Shown here one piece after another: positions 33,783 through 44,632 of a stretch of 64,000 nucleotides of DNA (position 1 is the stretch's first letter; each line of letters starts with the position of its first letter). The stretch is taken from assembly GCF_905220565.1 (NCBI RefSeq), contig NC_059406.1, forward strand, positions 816,001 through 880,000. The letters run 5' to 3'. A program made the position numbers and the translations under genes. The stretch comes from Melitaea cinxia (taxonomy: Eukaryota > Arthropoda > Insecta > Lepidoptera > Nymphalidae). The notes under the pieces are model-generated. The model saw only the letters and a list, made by a program, of their open reading frames with translations. It did no database searches and was not told the origin of the DNA.

Positions 33783-34067
33783 AATAATTGTATTAGGTAG
33801 CAAACGAAATAAAGCGACTTCAATTACATCGACAAGTAATACAACATAACTAGACAAAAAAAAAACAAATGGACTAGTCGCCACTACGATTTTCGGAGGT
33901 TCACGTCGATTTTTATGGGATGCAATATCAGATCCTGGTTTCTTTCCAACAAAAAAAAAAGAATCAGCAAAATCGGTTCAGAAGCAACGAAGTTATCCGC
34001 GAACACATATACATATAATATATACGGTCGAATTGAGAAAACTCCTCTTTCTTTGAAGTCGGTTAAT
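33783..34067 (-). repeat. Repeat G, internally shortened
   Basis: CAATTACATCGACAAGTAAT, ACTAGTCGCCACTACGATTT, GCAATATCAGATCCTGGTTT and TACGGTCGAATTGAGAAAAC. Shares the internal-deletion junction of 14961-15284. Confidence 0.8.
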
Positions 34068-34342
34068 TAGCGAAAATTCCATACGATCTCTGTAAAAATG
34101 AGCCAAATCTCTCGACTGGTTTTATATCTCACCAGATCTCAACTGATTCAAAACAACGCGAGGTTGCATTCCCTGGTTTAAAGTTTTAATTAACAAAATA
34201 TTTACTCTTTCAACTACTTCTTATTTCCGAACAAAAGGCGATACTGTTTTTAATAAAGGCGCGAACCGCTAAAGAAAAATACAAGCAAAGCGAATAAAAG
34301 CGAACTATTCGTATTCGTCTCTATGAACTGACTTAATAACGA

Positions 34343-34458
34343 TATATAAAGACCTATCGCCATAAGAAACAAAGCCGCGGAATCTTTATCTACGAACAAT
34401 GTAAGTGTATCTTCGAGAAATAAAACTCATATTTGAACATCTGGCGCCGCCTCAATAT
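34343..34458 (+). promoter_or_regulatory. LTR-like promoter/polyA end and primer-binding-like site
   Basis: In order: TATATAAA (34343-34350), GTAAGT (34401-34406), AATAAA (34419-34424), a CA-ending segment (34439), a 2-nt gap, and TGGCGCCGCCTCAATAT (34442-34458). A TGG-initial GC-rich motif just after CA is how a Ty3/gypsy LTR meets its tRNA primer site. No start of the LTR, second LTR or pol coding was found, so this is at best a solo or decayed piece. Confidence 0.3.
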
Positions 34459-34835
34459 CTTAGGGAGCGGGTTCTGTACCGAACACTGCATGTATTTTTT
34501 TCCCCTTTTTCAATTTGTTGGGGCGTGCTCCGAGCTCTACGTATTTATTATTATTTGTTTTCAATTGCAAAGTATTCTACGCTCTGAGCATCTGCTTCGA
34601 TGAGACTTGGTTTTTGTCGAGAGTGAAAAATATTAAAAAGTTACCGAACGCCAATCCGCCGGTAGCGTCTTTGTTCGTCGCCTCCGAAATCCATATCGTC
34701 AGGATTGTCTGCGCTGTCGGCGACGCTTATTTTTAATGGCTATTCTTTAGAGCTTTTTGTATAAAAGGTGACGTTAAAATCATGACGTTATCGTCGTTTT
34801 CTTTAAAATCCTTGTCTGTTTGTATCTAATTTCAG

Positions 34836-34973
34836 ATGTCTCAATCTGTATCAGAATACTGTATTATCGAAGCTGTAGATAATTATTCATCTGATGCTGT
34901 ATTTGTTCGATATTATGCTAATGCTGAATTATTTACACGTGATGATAAGGAGCTGGATCAGTCTGGTCATTGA
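34836..34973 (+). CDS. 45-codon ORF of unknown nature
   Basis: ATG at 34836 immediately follows TCTAATTTCAG, a good 3' splice-site match. The frame ends TGA at 34971-34973 and encodes an acidic peptide beginning MSQSVSEYCIIEAVD and ending DDKELDQSGH. A TATAAAAG box lies at 34760-34767 and a GTAAGT donor at 34401. It resembles no family I know. It could be a terminal coding exon, part of an LTR element whose module precedes it, or chance. Confidence 0.25.
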   Translation: MSQSVSEYCIIEAVDNYSSDAVFVRYYANAELFTRDDKELDQSGH

Positions 34974-35384
34974 TATATCGGGATGATTAAGCTTCGGTCA
35001 CGTCGCTAAGGCGTGACGTCATCGCCATACATTACGTTAAAGCATGTCTGTACTATATCCCTATTATCGCTTTACTATTAATAAAATAATAATAACAATA
35101 CTACCTTCACTCTTTACTGGGGCTCTGTTGGATTTGAATTCAGGGGATCCAGAAAAACTATTATTAGTTAGCTTTTTAGTTACAAACCAAAGTAAACAGT
35201 ATGTTAATATATATGTATAATTATATATTAAAAGTTATAATTGTGTTGATATGTAAAATTTTCAGTGCCCTTTCAGGGTTCTCGTTTGATCTTAAGCATT
35301 GTTATATTATCTATAAAAGACCTCTGCATACGACAAGAGTAGCAAATAAATAAATTGAAATTGAACAGACGGCGTTAAATGACA
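34974..35384. other. Unassigned, with a palindromic CRE-like site
   Basis: TGACGTCA at 35014-35021, inside GTCACG...CGTGAC symmetry (about 34998-35018). Followed by A/T-rich DNA with AATAAA-type signals. Confidence 0.35.
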
Positions 35385-35492
35385 ATGGCCAAGACCACGA
35401 CAAACGGCTTACATAAACTTTTTTCGTTTGCGCATATCGAACCCGCGATCATCATCGACCAGTTGTTATAACCACTGCGCCAATGAGTCTTC
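35385..35492 (-). mobile_element. tRNA-derived SINE head, other family
   Basis: On the minus strand: CTCATTGGCGCAGTGGTTAT (box A region) and GCGGGTTCGATATGC (box B). The downstream body differs from SINE-M. Not a tRNA gene: the acceptor arms do not pair. Confidence 0.65.
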
Positions 35493-35914
35493 ATAAAATC
35501 AAATCATTGCTAAATATTGTATGTATATTGTAAATAAATAAATAAATAAAATAAAATAAATATTTATTAGACGTAAAATTATTATTATCTTTTTATTGAT
35601 TTTATTGAATTGTTTTAATTAATTGATAAATTTAATGTTAAATATTGACATTGATTTTAATTTTATTAATATAAATGTACTAATTTGTATTATTATAGTG
35701 TTTGTTTTTTATGAATTTTATGAATTTTTTAAGTGTGATTATTTATTGATTATTTTATATTTATTGATTATTTATTGATTGTTTTATATTTTTTGATTAT
35801 TTTGTTTTTATTGAATTGTTTAAATTGTTTGTTAAATTTAATGTTACTTGTTGTGATAAACTTAACTAACGCATTGGGTAACTGTAATGTTAGTTCTAAG
35901 TTTTTGTTAATGCA

Positions 35915-35945
<31 letters not shown>

Positions 35946-35946
35946 A
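35493..35946. repeat. A/T simple repeats ending in (AAAT)n
   Basis: AAATAAAT runs at 35530-35560, a TTTATTGATTAT-type minisatellite at about 35745-35815, and a clean (AAAT)n at 35910-35946 after a short non-repetitive stretch. The last resembles the 3' tail of a plus-strand LINE. Confidence 0.6.
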
Positions 35947-35970
35947 TTTCTTAGCTATTTAATAAATAAT

Positions 35971-36250
35971 TGAAAGAAAGAAAGAAAACTTTTTTATTCG
36001 TCTTTTTGTTTACAATTTATGAAAATTAAGTAGAAAAAAAATAATATAATAATAATAGAAACATAGAAGAGTACAACAAACAAAAGGGTAAATGACAAAC
36101 AAAAAAAAAAAACAAAAATAGAGAGATGGCTAACTAGGTTTCTGCCTCAGCATTGTTTTGGACAGGAAAATTTGTTGCCAAAAACGCTGTTTTTCTGGCA
36201 GAACCTATACCAATGAACTAGGACCTACCTTTACACAGAGAAGTAAGAAA
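35971..36250 (-). mobile_element. Probable LINE 3' end (reverse)
   Basis: GAAAGAAAGAAAGAAAAC then TTTTTTATTCGTCTTTTTG; on the minus strand this reads as ...AATAAAAAAG(TTTC)n, a typical non-LTR tail. No coding is visible further right, so clade and length are unknown. Confidence 0.35.
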
Positions 36251-38039
36251 TCGTAACAGATACTTATATTGCAGTTCAAATACCAAACAATTACAGGAAA
36301 TTTTCAAATAAACGATTTTTTTTTAAATAAAGAACTTTGTCAAGATTATAACGAAAGTCACAGACGAGTTAGTGAGGTATTAAAATAAAATATCTTCACA
36401 GTAAAGAGTTTAAGGTGCTCTCAACTTTTCCTAACTGTAAGTAGTCTAACGTTCAAACAGAACGGTAATTCAAAAGTTATCACAGCTTTCCAAGTTTCCG
36501 CTCACTACTTGAAACTTGTGTTGAATAAAATTGTGAAAAAAAATAATCTTTGATAGCATCTGTAGGAAATAGGAAATATTAAACAATTCTCTGTGTACGA
36601 GAAAATTCGCTACGTGTAAGACTGCTTTAACATTTTTATGATCGAAAATTGTTATGATTATAATCATTGCATATAGCTTAGATTGATATAATGAAGAAAT
36701 GGTCGATGCTTATATTATGTTTTTTTTTTTATTATTTTGTACTCATAGAACACGTAATGCAATATCAATTTGTACGCAGAATAAATCTATATTTGACAAA
36801 GTGCGTTGATACCGCCTGTATTATCCACTATAGAGCAGTGACAATTATTGCTTATATATACCTAATGTTGGTGATTCTTCTAATCCTGGTCGATATATAT
36901 TGTCCTAATCGTAAATATACATAAAAATTTGGTTTATAGCGAAACCTCGATGCATGCACTATTTGTGTTTATGTTGTTATTATGTTAACAACCATGCTAT
37001 AAGTTAGCTTCACACTATAAAAATCACGCAATATAAGTAACTTAGGCCGATTAACATAATTAAACGAATGCATGCGCTATTTTGCAGTAGGATTCCATAC
37101 CATTATACGCGGGATACAACCCGTAACTGCTAGCACAGCTGCCGTTACCTGTCATTAAACATCGTCATCTTACTATCGTCACTTCGTCAAGAAAGGAAGG
37201 ATAAAGCCTTATTCAGAATTTTAAAATGATTCTTATAAAAAAACCGTGTGGTGTCGCGGGACAACAGATAGTAACGAAGTCCTTATTATAAAAAAGTAAT
37301 TTCCAGATGTAGTTCGAGGTATAAAAAAAAATAATTATTCGGGTATACATTTATATTATGATTTTTTATCGATAAAAATAAAAAAAAACTACTATAAAAA
37401 TTATCTTAACACCTTTATTTTATTTACAATGATTTATAAAAATATATAATCATTATTGAATGATATAATAATAATAGCAAACTGCAATAATAATAACAGT
37501 CATCACGTAGACTATGACATTAGACAATATATAGCCATCATACATAGACTATACATAAAAATCTTAGGCTTTTTTTAACGTTACGGACGTTTTTTGCAAA
37601 CTAGGGTACCCCTCCACAATGCCCCATATGGAACTTCATTCCAATAATAGGAGTATATACACAATTTATTTCTACAAATTAGTAAGAAATCTGTAGAAAA
37701 AAAAAACACAGCCATAACCAAAATGGTCACAGCTATAAGTGTAACGTCACACAAAGAAGACACGCGTTCATTTTCGTACACAGCACTTATTATACAATGA
37801 CATGTACGCAGTAGTGAAGAAAGCATAAAATATGTAATTTTAATATAAACTTCTACTTTCTAGTAATTCCCCGATAGTTCCTTGTTGAAGTGACAACGAA
37901 GCGAGTGTTGGGATTTATAGCGGTCGTAAAACTAAAAACTGTCGCAGACTATCGACAATACAGTCTCAAATAATGTGATGTAACAAGTGCTTCACGATTA
38001 ATAAATTTGATTTTAATTTGAAATTATTGAAAGATGGTA
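36251..38039. other. Unassigned A/T-rich stretch
   Basis: A hydrophobic 77-codon plus frame (36691-36924) and an 81-codon minus frame (37581-37826) both contain an AVTI motif and a hydrophobic run, so diverged copies are possible but unproven. ACCGTGTGGTGTCGCGGGAC and AACGAAGTCC near 37230-37290 are phrases of a lepidopteran repeat. No gene called. Confidence 0.3.
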
Positions 38040-38350
38040 TATTTTTACCCGACTGCCAAGGAAGGGTTATGTTTTTCGAGCGTATCTTGTATGTATGTAT
38101 GTATATTTGTATGTAATATTCTTTACTACCTCATATTTCCAGAACCACAAACGAATTTACATAATTGAGGTATCGTTAGGTTCGTCTTAGCTGCCCAAGT
38201 GTTCTTAGATAGGTGAAATTAAAAAAAAATCAAACATGGCGGCTGTGCGAAGCCATTGTAGTTAATGAAAAAAAAAATTTTTCTCGAATACTACAATATG
38301 GGTATCAAATTGAAGGGCACAATACAAGGATTTTAAGGAGGTATATCATG
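38040..38350 (+). repeat. Unnamed dispersed repeat
   Basis: ACCCGACTGCCAAGGAAGGG, a GTAT-rich run, CCTCATATTTCCAGAACCAC and AAACATGGCGGCTGTGCGAA. I recall this order from other lepidopteran genomes; no second copy in this window confirms it. Confidence 0.4.
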
Positions 38351-38629
38351 ATTATTATTACCGTAATACTAATAAAGAAATACAATATTAAAGTTTAAAA
38401 AATGTGGACTTTGCTCTTTCCCACGCCTATGCCAAACTCGCCTCCTAGGCGACGATCAACTTCGGGGTGTAGCCTTCTAATAAAATACAATGGTTAAAAA
38501 AAACATACAATTAAAATTACAAATAAAAATTAATAAATGTCACACCAATTTACAATTACATTAATAAAATCAATAACAAATACATAATACCAAATACAAA
38601 CAAATAATTTTAATAATAATTTCATTATA

Positions 38630-38818
38630 TTAAAACTAATAGTTGTTGACTTAAGCAGTCACCTGTTTGCTAAAGGTCAGGCTTACGTTGCTTTGAGCAG
38701 AGTGAGATCTTTCTCCGGGCTTGCTATCAGTTCTCTTGACCCTAAAAAATTACTTAATCAACCACATGATGTAAACTGTTTTAATGAATTTAACCGATTA
38801 CGTAATTTGTCTGACTAA
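38630..38818 (+). pseudogene. Helitron Rep/helicase, C-terminal fragment
   Basis: The frame ending at TAA 38816-38818 reads VVDLSSHLFAKGQAYVALSRVR and then SFSGLAISSLDPKK. GQ.YVALSR is motif VI of PIF1-type helicases, which bind nucleotide with that Arg; in Helitrons it sits near the protein C-terminus, as here. Upstream Rep and helicase motifs I-V are absent. The codons are undisrupted over 63 positions, so the insertion need not be ancient. No CTAG end with hairpin is certain downstream (a CTAG is at about 38861). Confidence 0.75.
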
Positions 38819-39505
38819 AAAGACATAAATAAAATAATGATTAAAAATAAACATGCTAGATAATATATATAGATATAGATAATATGCAGTCGGAGGCATG
38901 AAATTGAAGGATAAGTCAAATCATTCTCTCTTTGTGCATGTCTCCGACAGCATGTTATGTACGACGTTGCATAAAGTTTCGAAGGACTACCGTATTAATA
39001 TATTTTAAATGTACAGCACAAAATGTTTGATATTGTTTCTATTTATTTCGCTGACTTTGTGTGCATATTGAATTTTTATCTTGTTCCAGCTTTTTCAGTT
39101 GATTTTCTATTAGTTGTTCTTCACGCAGGCGGGTTTTTTGTTTATTTTTAATTATTATATATAAAAATTATACAATTATTAATAATATATAATTCAAATA
39201 ATTATATATTATTTATTAAGAAAGACATGGATAAGAAGTTTATAAAAGTATGACTATCATGTGGACAAAATATTATAGAAAAATATAATATTCAAAAAAT
39301 AATCTAACAGTTTTGAAGTATCCGCAGCGCAACACACATTATTTATACTAATATTATAAAGAGGTAAAGTTTCTAACTTTATTTGATTGTAGGGGGTAAT
39401 CTTCGCAAATACTGATCCGTGAATTTTCCTGATCGGATCACACACTGTTCAGGAGTGACATAGGCTATATTTTATTGTGATTGAACAAAAAAATCAATAA
39501 AAAAA
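38819..39505. other. Unassigned, with an imperfect inverted repeat
   Basis: GTCGGAGGCATG (about 38889-38900) and CATGTCTCCGAC (about 38937-38948) pair with one mismatch. The remainder is A/T-rich and not recognised. Confidence 0.45.
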
Positions 39506-39707
39506 CTTATATATAAAATTCTCGTGTCACAATGTTAGTTACAATACTCCTCCGAAATGACTGGACGGTTTTTATAAAATTTTGTGTGCATATCGGGTAG
39601 GTCTGAGAATAGGCCAACATCTATTTTTTATATAGCTAAGTTATAAGTGGGGGGGATTAAGGGGGGTTAATAACACATGGTAAAACAACGTTTGCGGGGT
39701 CAGCTAG
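39506..39707 (+). mobile_element. Helitron-B, complete, short
   Basis: CTTATATATAAAATTCTCGT start, core TGTGTGCATATCGGGTAGGT, end AACGTTTGCGGGGTCAGCTAG with T following. 5' TC mutated. Confidence 0.83.
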
Positions 39708-40168
39708 TGGTATGTTAAATAATAAACAAAGGTATATTAATTCAGTGATCCGTTTGTATATGACGGTGAAACGTCGTCATGTATTTCGTTAGAAATTGTA
39801 TATACAGGGATTTTTTTTAATTTAACCCGTTATCAACGCACCGACTAATCTCTACCGTATGTTCTTCCAATCTATAAGAGTCATATTGACAAAACAACCT
39901 AGGCAAGTCTGGGACAACCAACACGTTCTCACGTTAACAATCGGATGAATGATGTACACAGAGAGAATAAATTAAAATTTGATTAATAGTATAAACGTCG
40001 TAAGTCTCCGCCGTCTAAAGATCGTAACGAAGCACTTACTTCGTCAGCCGCCCATCGTAGCCTTCACTGAGATAGTCTTATTAATGCTCGTGTTAAACTA
40101 AGGGGTACGATAAAACATCACATTCGTTGTATTTACGCTAAATAACTCTTACATAATTATTTTTAATT
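39708..40168. other. Unassigned stretch
   Basis: ATGACGGTGAAACGTCGTCAT near 39760 forms a small hairpin; nothing else recognised. Confidence 0.35.
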
Positions 40169-40684
40169 TTCGACCTATAATATCCCCCACTGCTGGGTAT
40201 AGACCTTTTTCTCCATGTAGGAGAAGGATTGGAGCTTTATTCACCACACTGCTTCACTACGAGTTGTTGGATATGTGGCGATCGCTATAAGGTATTTATT
40301 ACAGGGACGAAAGCTTAACGTGCTCTCCTAGGCACGTAAGGTGACTCCCAAGGACAGACATCCAAACTGGAAAGAAATATTTGTACAAATACAAATATTT
40401 ACCCCGAGCGGGAATCAAACTCGCAAACCGAAGATGGGTAAGGCTTTAGATTAAGAACCATCGAATTATCTAAGCTCAAAATTTGACCGGTTATCGGCAT
40501 AATTTCGTTACAAAAAAAATAACCCTAACCTATCTATCTACCAAATTAGACTGTTTATCGACATAATTTGGTTAAAAAAAAATAACCCTAACCTATCTAA
40601 CTTTAAAATACGGTTCTTAATCTAAAGCCTAGCCCCAAGATGTTTTAGGTACCTACATGCACCATTACACCAAAGCAGTTATTC
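40169..40684 (-). mobile_element. SINE-M, split by a MITE
   Basis: 40169-40436 carries the tail, body and box B (AATCAAACTCGCAAACC on plus), and 40637-40684 continues with TTTTAGGTACCTACATGCAC, the tRNA-like head. The two parts join cleanly if 40437-40636 and one copy of AAGATG are removed. Confidence 0.85.
40437..40636. mobile_element. 200-bp MITE nested in SINE-M
   Basis: Terminal inverted repeats AAGGCTTTAGATTAAGAACC and GGTTCTTAATCTAAAGCCTA. AAGATG (40431-40436, 40637-40642) is the target duplication (5 or 6 bp). The interior holds two copies of a ~60-bp block ending AAATAACCCTAACCTATC. No coding. Superfamily not assigned. Confidence 0.9.
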
Positions 40685-40738
40685 AATATTCATGTAATAG
40701 ATACATTATTTTTCTGATCAAAATGATACATTAATAAT

Positions 40739-40978
40739 CTGAGCAAAATCTTGAGCAGTCCGACTAGGAAAGTAATTCGACCTTACAGAAGATCACAGCT
40801 AAATAACACTGCTTTCAAGCTGTGTTATGTTCCTGTGCCGAGTAAAGTGACCAGAGCTACTGAGGGGGGATCGAGGGTAGGGCAAGGTTGCAGACGTCTA
40901 TAGGCCACGATAATCGCTTACCATCACCATCAGGTGAGCCGTAAGGTTGTTTGCCGACCGAGTTGTGTGAAAAAAAAA
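40739..40978 (+). repeat. Repeat P copy
   Basis: CTGAGCAAAATCTTGAGCAG, GACCTTACAGAAGATCACAG, TCGCTTACCATCACCATCAG and a final A8 run. Confidence 0.82.
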
Positions 40979-41635
40979 TCCGCGCCATCCCCGGAGGGAG
41001 AAAAACCTACTCAATTATGGATCTTAAAACACCTGTCTATTACAATAGACCAAATACTTATATGAACTCGATGACCATAGCCATCTAGAATTATTCCAAC
41101 ACAATAAACACTTCACGCTTGCACATCAGAAGAATTATTTATACAACTATAGGAAATTAAAGATCACCATTAGGAAGCGTCCATATCATTTTAATCCATA
41201 ATTTTACATACAAGATATTCGAAATATAACATTCAAATGACCAATTGTATCTGGTATCTGTCGCGTCCCCAAATACGGGAAGCGACAAGCAAATCTGTCG
41301 CGGTCATGTCTCCTGTCTCATACAGAATGTACGTTGCGACACTGAGAACGTCAGAACGAAATTTACAAACAGGAACACGTGATTTCAACAAAACAAACTA
41401 GAAAATAATATTTTTACCGAATTTTAAAAAAGTAGAAGGTTCCCAATTCGATAGTATTTTTATGTGTTTCTTTTGTGTTTTCATTTAAATTTAAACGAGA
41501 ACTGGCGATTTATTTTTCAGTTACATTTAATCATGTGTATTTTAATATTACATGTCGATGTATATTATAGTGGTATTTTTCAGTTACTACATCTATTACA
41601 TGAGTTCAAAGCTTATTAGGTTCGTATATTTATAT
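40979..41635. other. Unassigned, with a repeat G scrap
   Basis: 41427-41478 (TTTTAAAAAAGTAGAAGGTT, CAATTCGATAGTATTTTTAT) is a short plus-strand G end. 41265-41400 is GC-richer and unassigned. Confidence 0.4.
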
Positions 41636-42086
41636 CATACTAAATTTTACCCGCGGCTTCGCTAGCATTGATGTTTTAATAAAAAAGTATCCTATGTCAG
41701 TTTATTAGGTTCGTATATTTATCTTTTACCCGCGGCTTCGCTCGCATTGATCTTTTTTATTAATAAGTACCCTATGTTACTTCTAATACCTCCAAAAATA
41801 TGCGTATAAAGTTTCATGATGATCGGTTAAATATTTTATCGTGAAAGCGTAACAAAGATACTTACATTCACATTTATAATATTACTAGCGACCCGCCCCG
41901 GCTTCGCACGGTTGCAAAAACTACCAGTATTCCTCTACTATATTATGCATGTATTATACATATAAACCTTCCTCTTCATTGACTCTATCTATTAAAAAAA
42001 CCACATCAAAATCCGTTGCGTAGTTTTAAGGATTTAAGCATACATAGGGACAGAGAAAGCGACTTTGTTTTATACTATGTAGTGAA
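41636..42086 (-). mobile_element. Two adjoining Helitron-like elements
   Basis: 41636-41884 has CCCGCGGCTTCGCTAGCATT twice about 90 bp apart (an internal duplication with GGTTCGTATATTTAT) and AAGTTTCATGATGATCGGTT. At 41885 a second 3' end, CTAGCGACCCGCCCCGGCTT, opens an element reaching about 42086. The 5' limits are uncertain. Confidence 0.6.
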
Positions 42087-42639
42087 GTAGAGATATTCTG
42101 ACAATTACTTATCAGAATGGCTATATAGGGCCTGATTCCCACATGGCTTCGCTTTACCTCCCTTATGTAATAGCCTAAAAATATATATCACAAAAACATA
42201 CACATACAATAAAATCATATTCTAAATTGGTCATTTTTAAAATCATTGAATAGCGACCTGTCTTTGTCTCCACAGGTCTATAAAATAACTAGCTAAGTGG
42301 ATTTGAAAAGTACTCAGAGTAATTGAAGAAAAAAGGGTGTTTCCTTCTTTCGAAACAAAAACAAAAATATCTGGAAGCATGACGCTTAAAACTGTTTTAA
42401 TAATAAATCTACAACGTTAGCGTTTATGTAGTTATCATTAGGTTTAACCAACAGTTATCGACATTGATTCATGAATTAACATCAAACATTAAAAATCACA
42501 CATAAATGTAACGATCACTAAAAGGCTTACACTACACACACAAATTGTGGTTGCTTTAAATAACAACCAAATATCACATGTAATAATTTAGTCATAAAAA
42601 GTTTATGAATTAAATTAAATCATAATACTACTTGTACCT
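42087..42639. other. Unassigned stretch
   Basis: Nothing recognised apart from a bare CTAG with no supporting context at about 42289. Confidence 0.35.
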
Positions 42640-42772
42640 ACTATCATTTACATTCCGTATCGGCGGTAGTTACACTTTTAATCAAAATTAAAATTTTAAT
42701 TTGGAAGACGACGATTCGAAGGTGCTTTTGAACCCTATTTGAAACCCTATTTTTTTATTTTGATTTTGATAA
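42640..42772 (+). repeat. Repeat L copy
   Basis: CCGTATCGGCGGTAGTTACA, AATTTGGAAGACGACGATTC, GAAGGTGCTTTTGAACCCTA, with a duplicated AAACCCTATTT at the end. Confidence 0.65.
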
Positions 42773-43119
42773 CTAAATGAAAATAAAAACATAAACAGAA
42801 TAAAAATAACGTATTTCTTTCTTTACAATATCGTAACAAAATTTCCTTTACCTCGCGCACCGCACGCCTGTCGGTACAGCACAAAATTTGCACACCTGCT
42901 AAAAACAATTTTCCGGTACGCGGGCACACTCTATACACGTGCTGTATTTTTTCAGGCAACAGCTTACGAGTAAAATAAAACAGTGGAATCGGGGGTGAAT
43001 TAATTGAATTTTATTTACGTCAACTCTACAAATGTTTTGGTTACAGAATTATTATTTTTTATTTAATATCGCGTGGAAATCGTTTGCCTTTGGGCTATGT
43101 AGTGTTAAAAGCTAAGGTT
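42773..43119. other. Unassigned A/T-rich stretch
   Basis: 42840-42945 is GC-richer (CTCGCGCACCGCACGCCTGT) with a 70-codon minus frame of unknown nature. Confidence 0.3.
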
Positions 43120-43258
43120 TATTTGAAGTAAAGCTTCTTTAGGCACGCTTGTCTTGGGGATTAAGCTGGTGAATGCGTGACGAAAGCGTTACGAAAAGTG
43201 TGATCGGGCGAACGGAGCAAAAGAGGGAGACATAAGTTTAGTGAAGATATAAAAAGAG
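43120..43258 (+). repeat. Repeat F copy
   Basis: TTGAAGTAAAGCTTCTTTAG, AAGCTGGTGAATGCGTGACG, GTGTGATCGGGCGAACGG and GAGGGAGACATAAG. Longest F copy. Confidence 0.7.
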
Positions 43259-43307
43259 AGTTACGCACGATATTTTTTTTTATTAAATATCGCGTGAAAG
43301 TCGTGTG

Positions 43308-43386
43308 CACCAGGTAGGAACGAAGTTCCTTCGGATTGTATAGAAGCAACACGTAAAAGTATTTAGGAAATTTAGTATTTTAGAAA
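43308..43386 (+). repeat. Segment shared with the foldback loop
   Basis: 43354-43386 is identical to 367-399 (33 nt), and 43308-43353 matches 494-539 in reverse orientation at about 40 of 46. The palindrome GGAACGAAGTTCC is inside. It lies 50 bp beyond repeat F, probably part of the same larger element. Confidence 0.75.
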
Positions 43387-44104
43387 ATAAAAAATACCTA
43401 ATAATAATAATAATAATTCAAACTATTAAGTGAAATAAAAAAAATATGTCTTTATTTATTTTTGTTGACAGTATAAAATTACATAAATAATTTAAAAAAA
43501 AAGTTTACTAGTAATATTTTAGTTTTACAAACGTCATATTATACAGCCGCGTGACTGATATTACGTCACTTCCGTTATATATTTTTCTTACGGTTTTAGT
43601 ATCAACATTTTTTACAGTTCGGTCGCCCAGCAAAATGTCAAGCCTGCCGTAAGGAACTTCGTTCCAAAAGTTACTATTACATAGTCAAACACTACAAACT
43701 AATAACCATAATAATGATTAGAAGTAATTGTTCACTAAGATCTGCTACTTACTACCATTATACATCAATCGTTTCTCCAAATTGTCTATAGACGAGGAAA
43801 TGATAACATTATTTTTGTAGTCTAGAGATATGTAGGTTACAACAATAAACATCTTAACTGCGTCCAACGACGAAGTTCACTGAGTCTAATGTACGTGTAG
43901 AGAAAGTTGACACTGTCTAAAAATTTGTTTCGTAATCCTTGAAGGAGAGAAGTTTGAGGAGCCTTGCGTGTCTCGGGAGATTTTTGTTGTTCATTGTTAC
44001 TTAACAACAGTATTTTATGTACAAAAAAAAATTAAAATAAGATAAAATACATTCTTAATATCTTCTCATATTCATGAAAGTTTTTGCAAAAACGGTTCTT
44101 TTTA
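43387..44104. other. Unassigned stretch
   Basis: AAGGAACTTCGTTCC at about 43652 is an inverted echo of the palindrome at 43312, suggesting the parent element spans 43.1-43.7 kb. No coding recognised. Confidence 0.35.
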
Positions 44105-44383
44105 AACTACCGACTTAAAAAATGTGATTTTTAATTAAGCTATATTTTATATTTATATATTGCCTAATAACTTTTTTGGGTGCGCTAATTTTGTTTAATC
44201 TTTTTTTATTCGAAAACTGATGTTTGTCATGTTCCTTTTAAATTTGATATATCTCTTTAATATAAGAAGAAAGAAAGAAAAAAATATGTGAAAAAATGCG
44301 CATTACTTTACTAATTTTTTGTTGTATGACTTATCGATGTATTTTAAGTCGATTTTTTGCGTTTGAACAAAAAGTTATTACAG
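44105..44383 (+). repeat. Repeat G, heavily degraded
   Basis: ACCGACTTAAAAAATGTGA at the left, a GAAAGAAAGAAA insertion, and TATCGATGTATTTTAAGTCG at the right. Confidence 0.45.
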
Positions 44384-44397
44384 CAACAAACTTATTC

Positions 44398-44632
44398 TGC
44401 TGTGTGGTTATGGCAGTAAAAAATATAGCCACCCCCTCTCTTCACGAGGGTGTCGTAAGAGGCTAGTAAGGGATAACACAATTCCTCTACCACCTTGGAG
44501 CTTAAAAAGCCAACCGATTATGAGATAGCCATCCAACTTTGAAATATACAGACCAAAGACGGGCAGCAGCGTCGTCAGTGCGACAAAGCCAGCTCTGCGG
44601 TCACCGTCACGACCTCACGACATCACCTTGAA
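44398..44632 (+). mobile_element. SINE-N, 3'-truncated
   Basis: TGCTGTGTGGTTATGGCAGT, AATATAGCCACCCCCTCTC, GGCAGCAGCGTC and CTCTGCGGTCACC. The GGCCTATGTCC tail is absent. Confidence 0.85.

Noticed and set aside
36691..36924. Hydrophobic 77-codon ORF as a small membrane protein
   Set aside because: T-rich DNA readily encodes Phe/Leu/Ile runs; no splice context, family or conserved motif supports it.
40500..40615. Telomeric (CCTAA)n sequence
   Set aside because: AACCCTAACCTA occurs only once in each of two MITE sub-blocks and is not a tandem telomere array.
42283..42300. Another Helitron end at ACTAGCTAAG
   Set aside because: CTAG without the GC-rich subterminal context or a matching 5' end is expected by chance.
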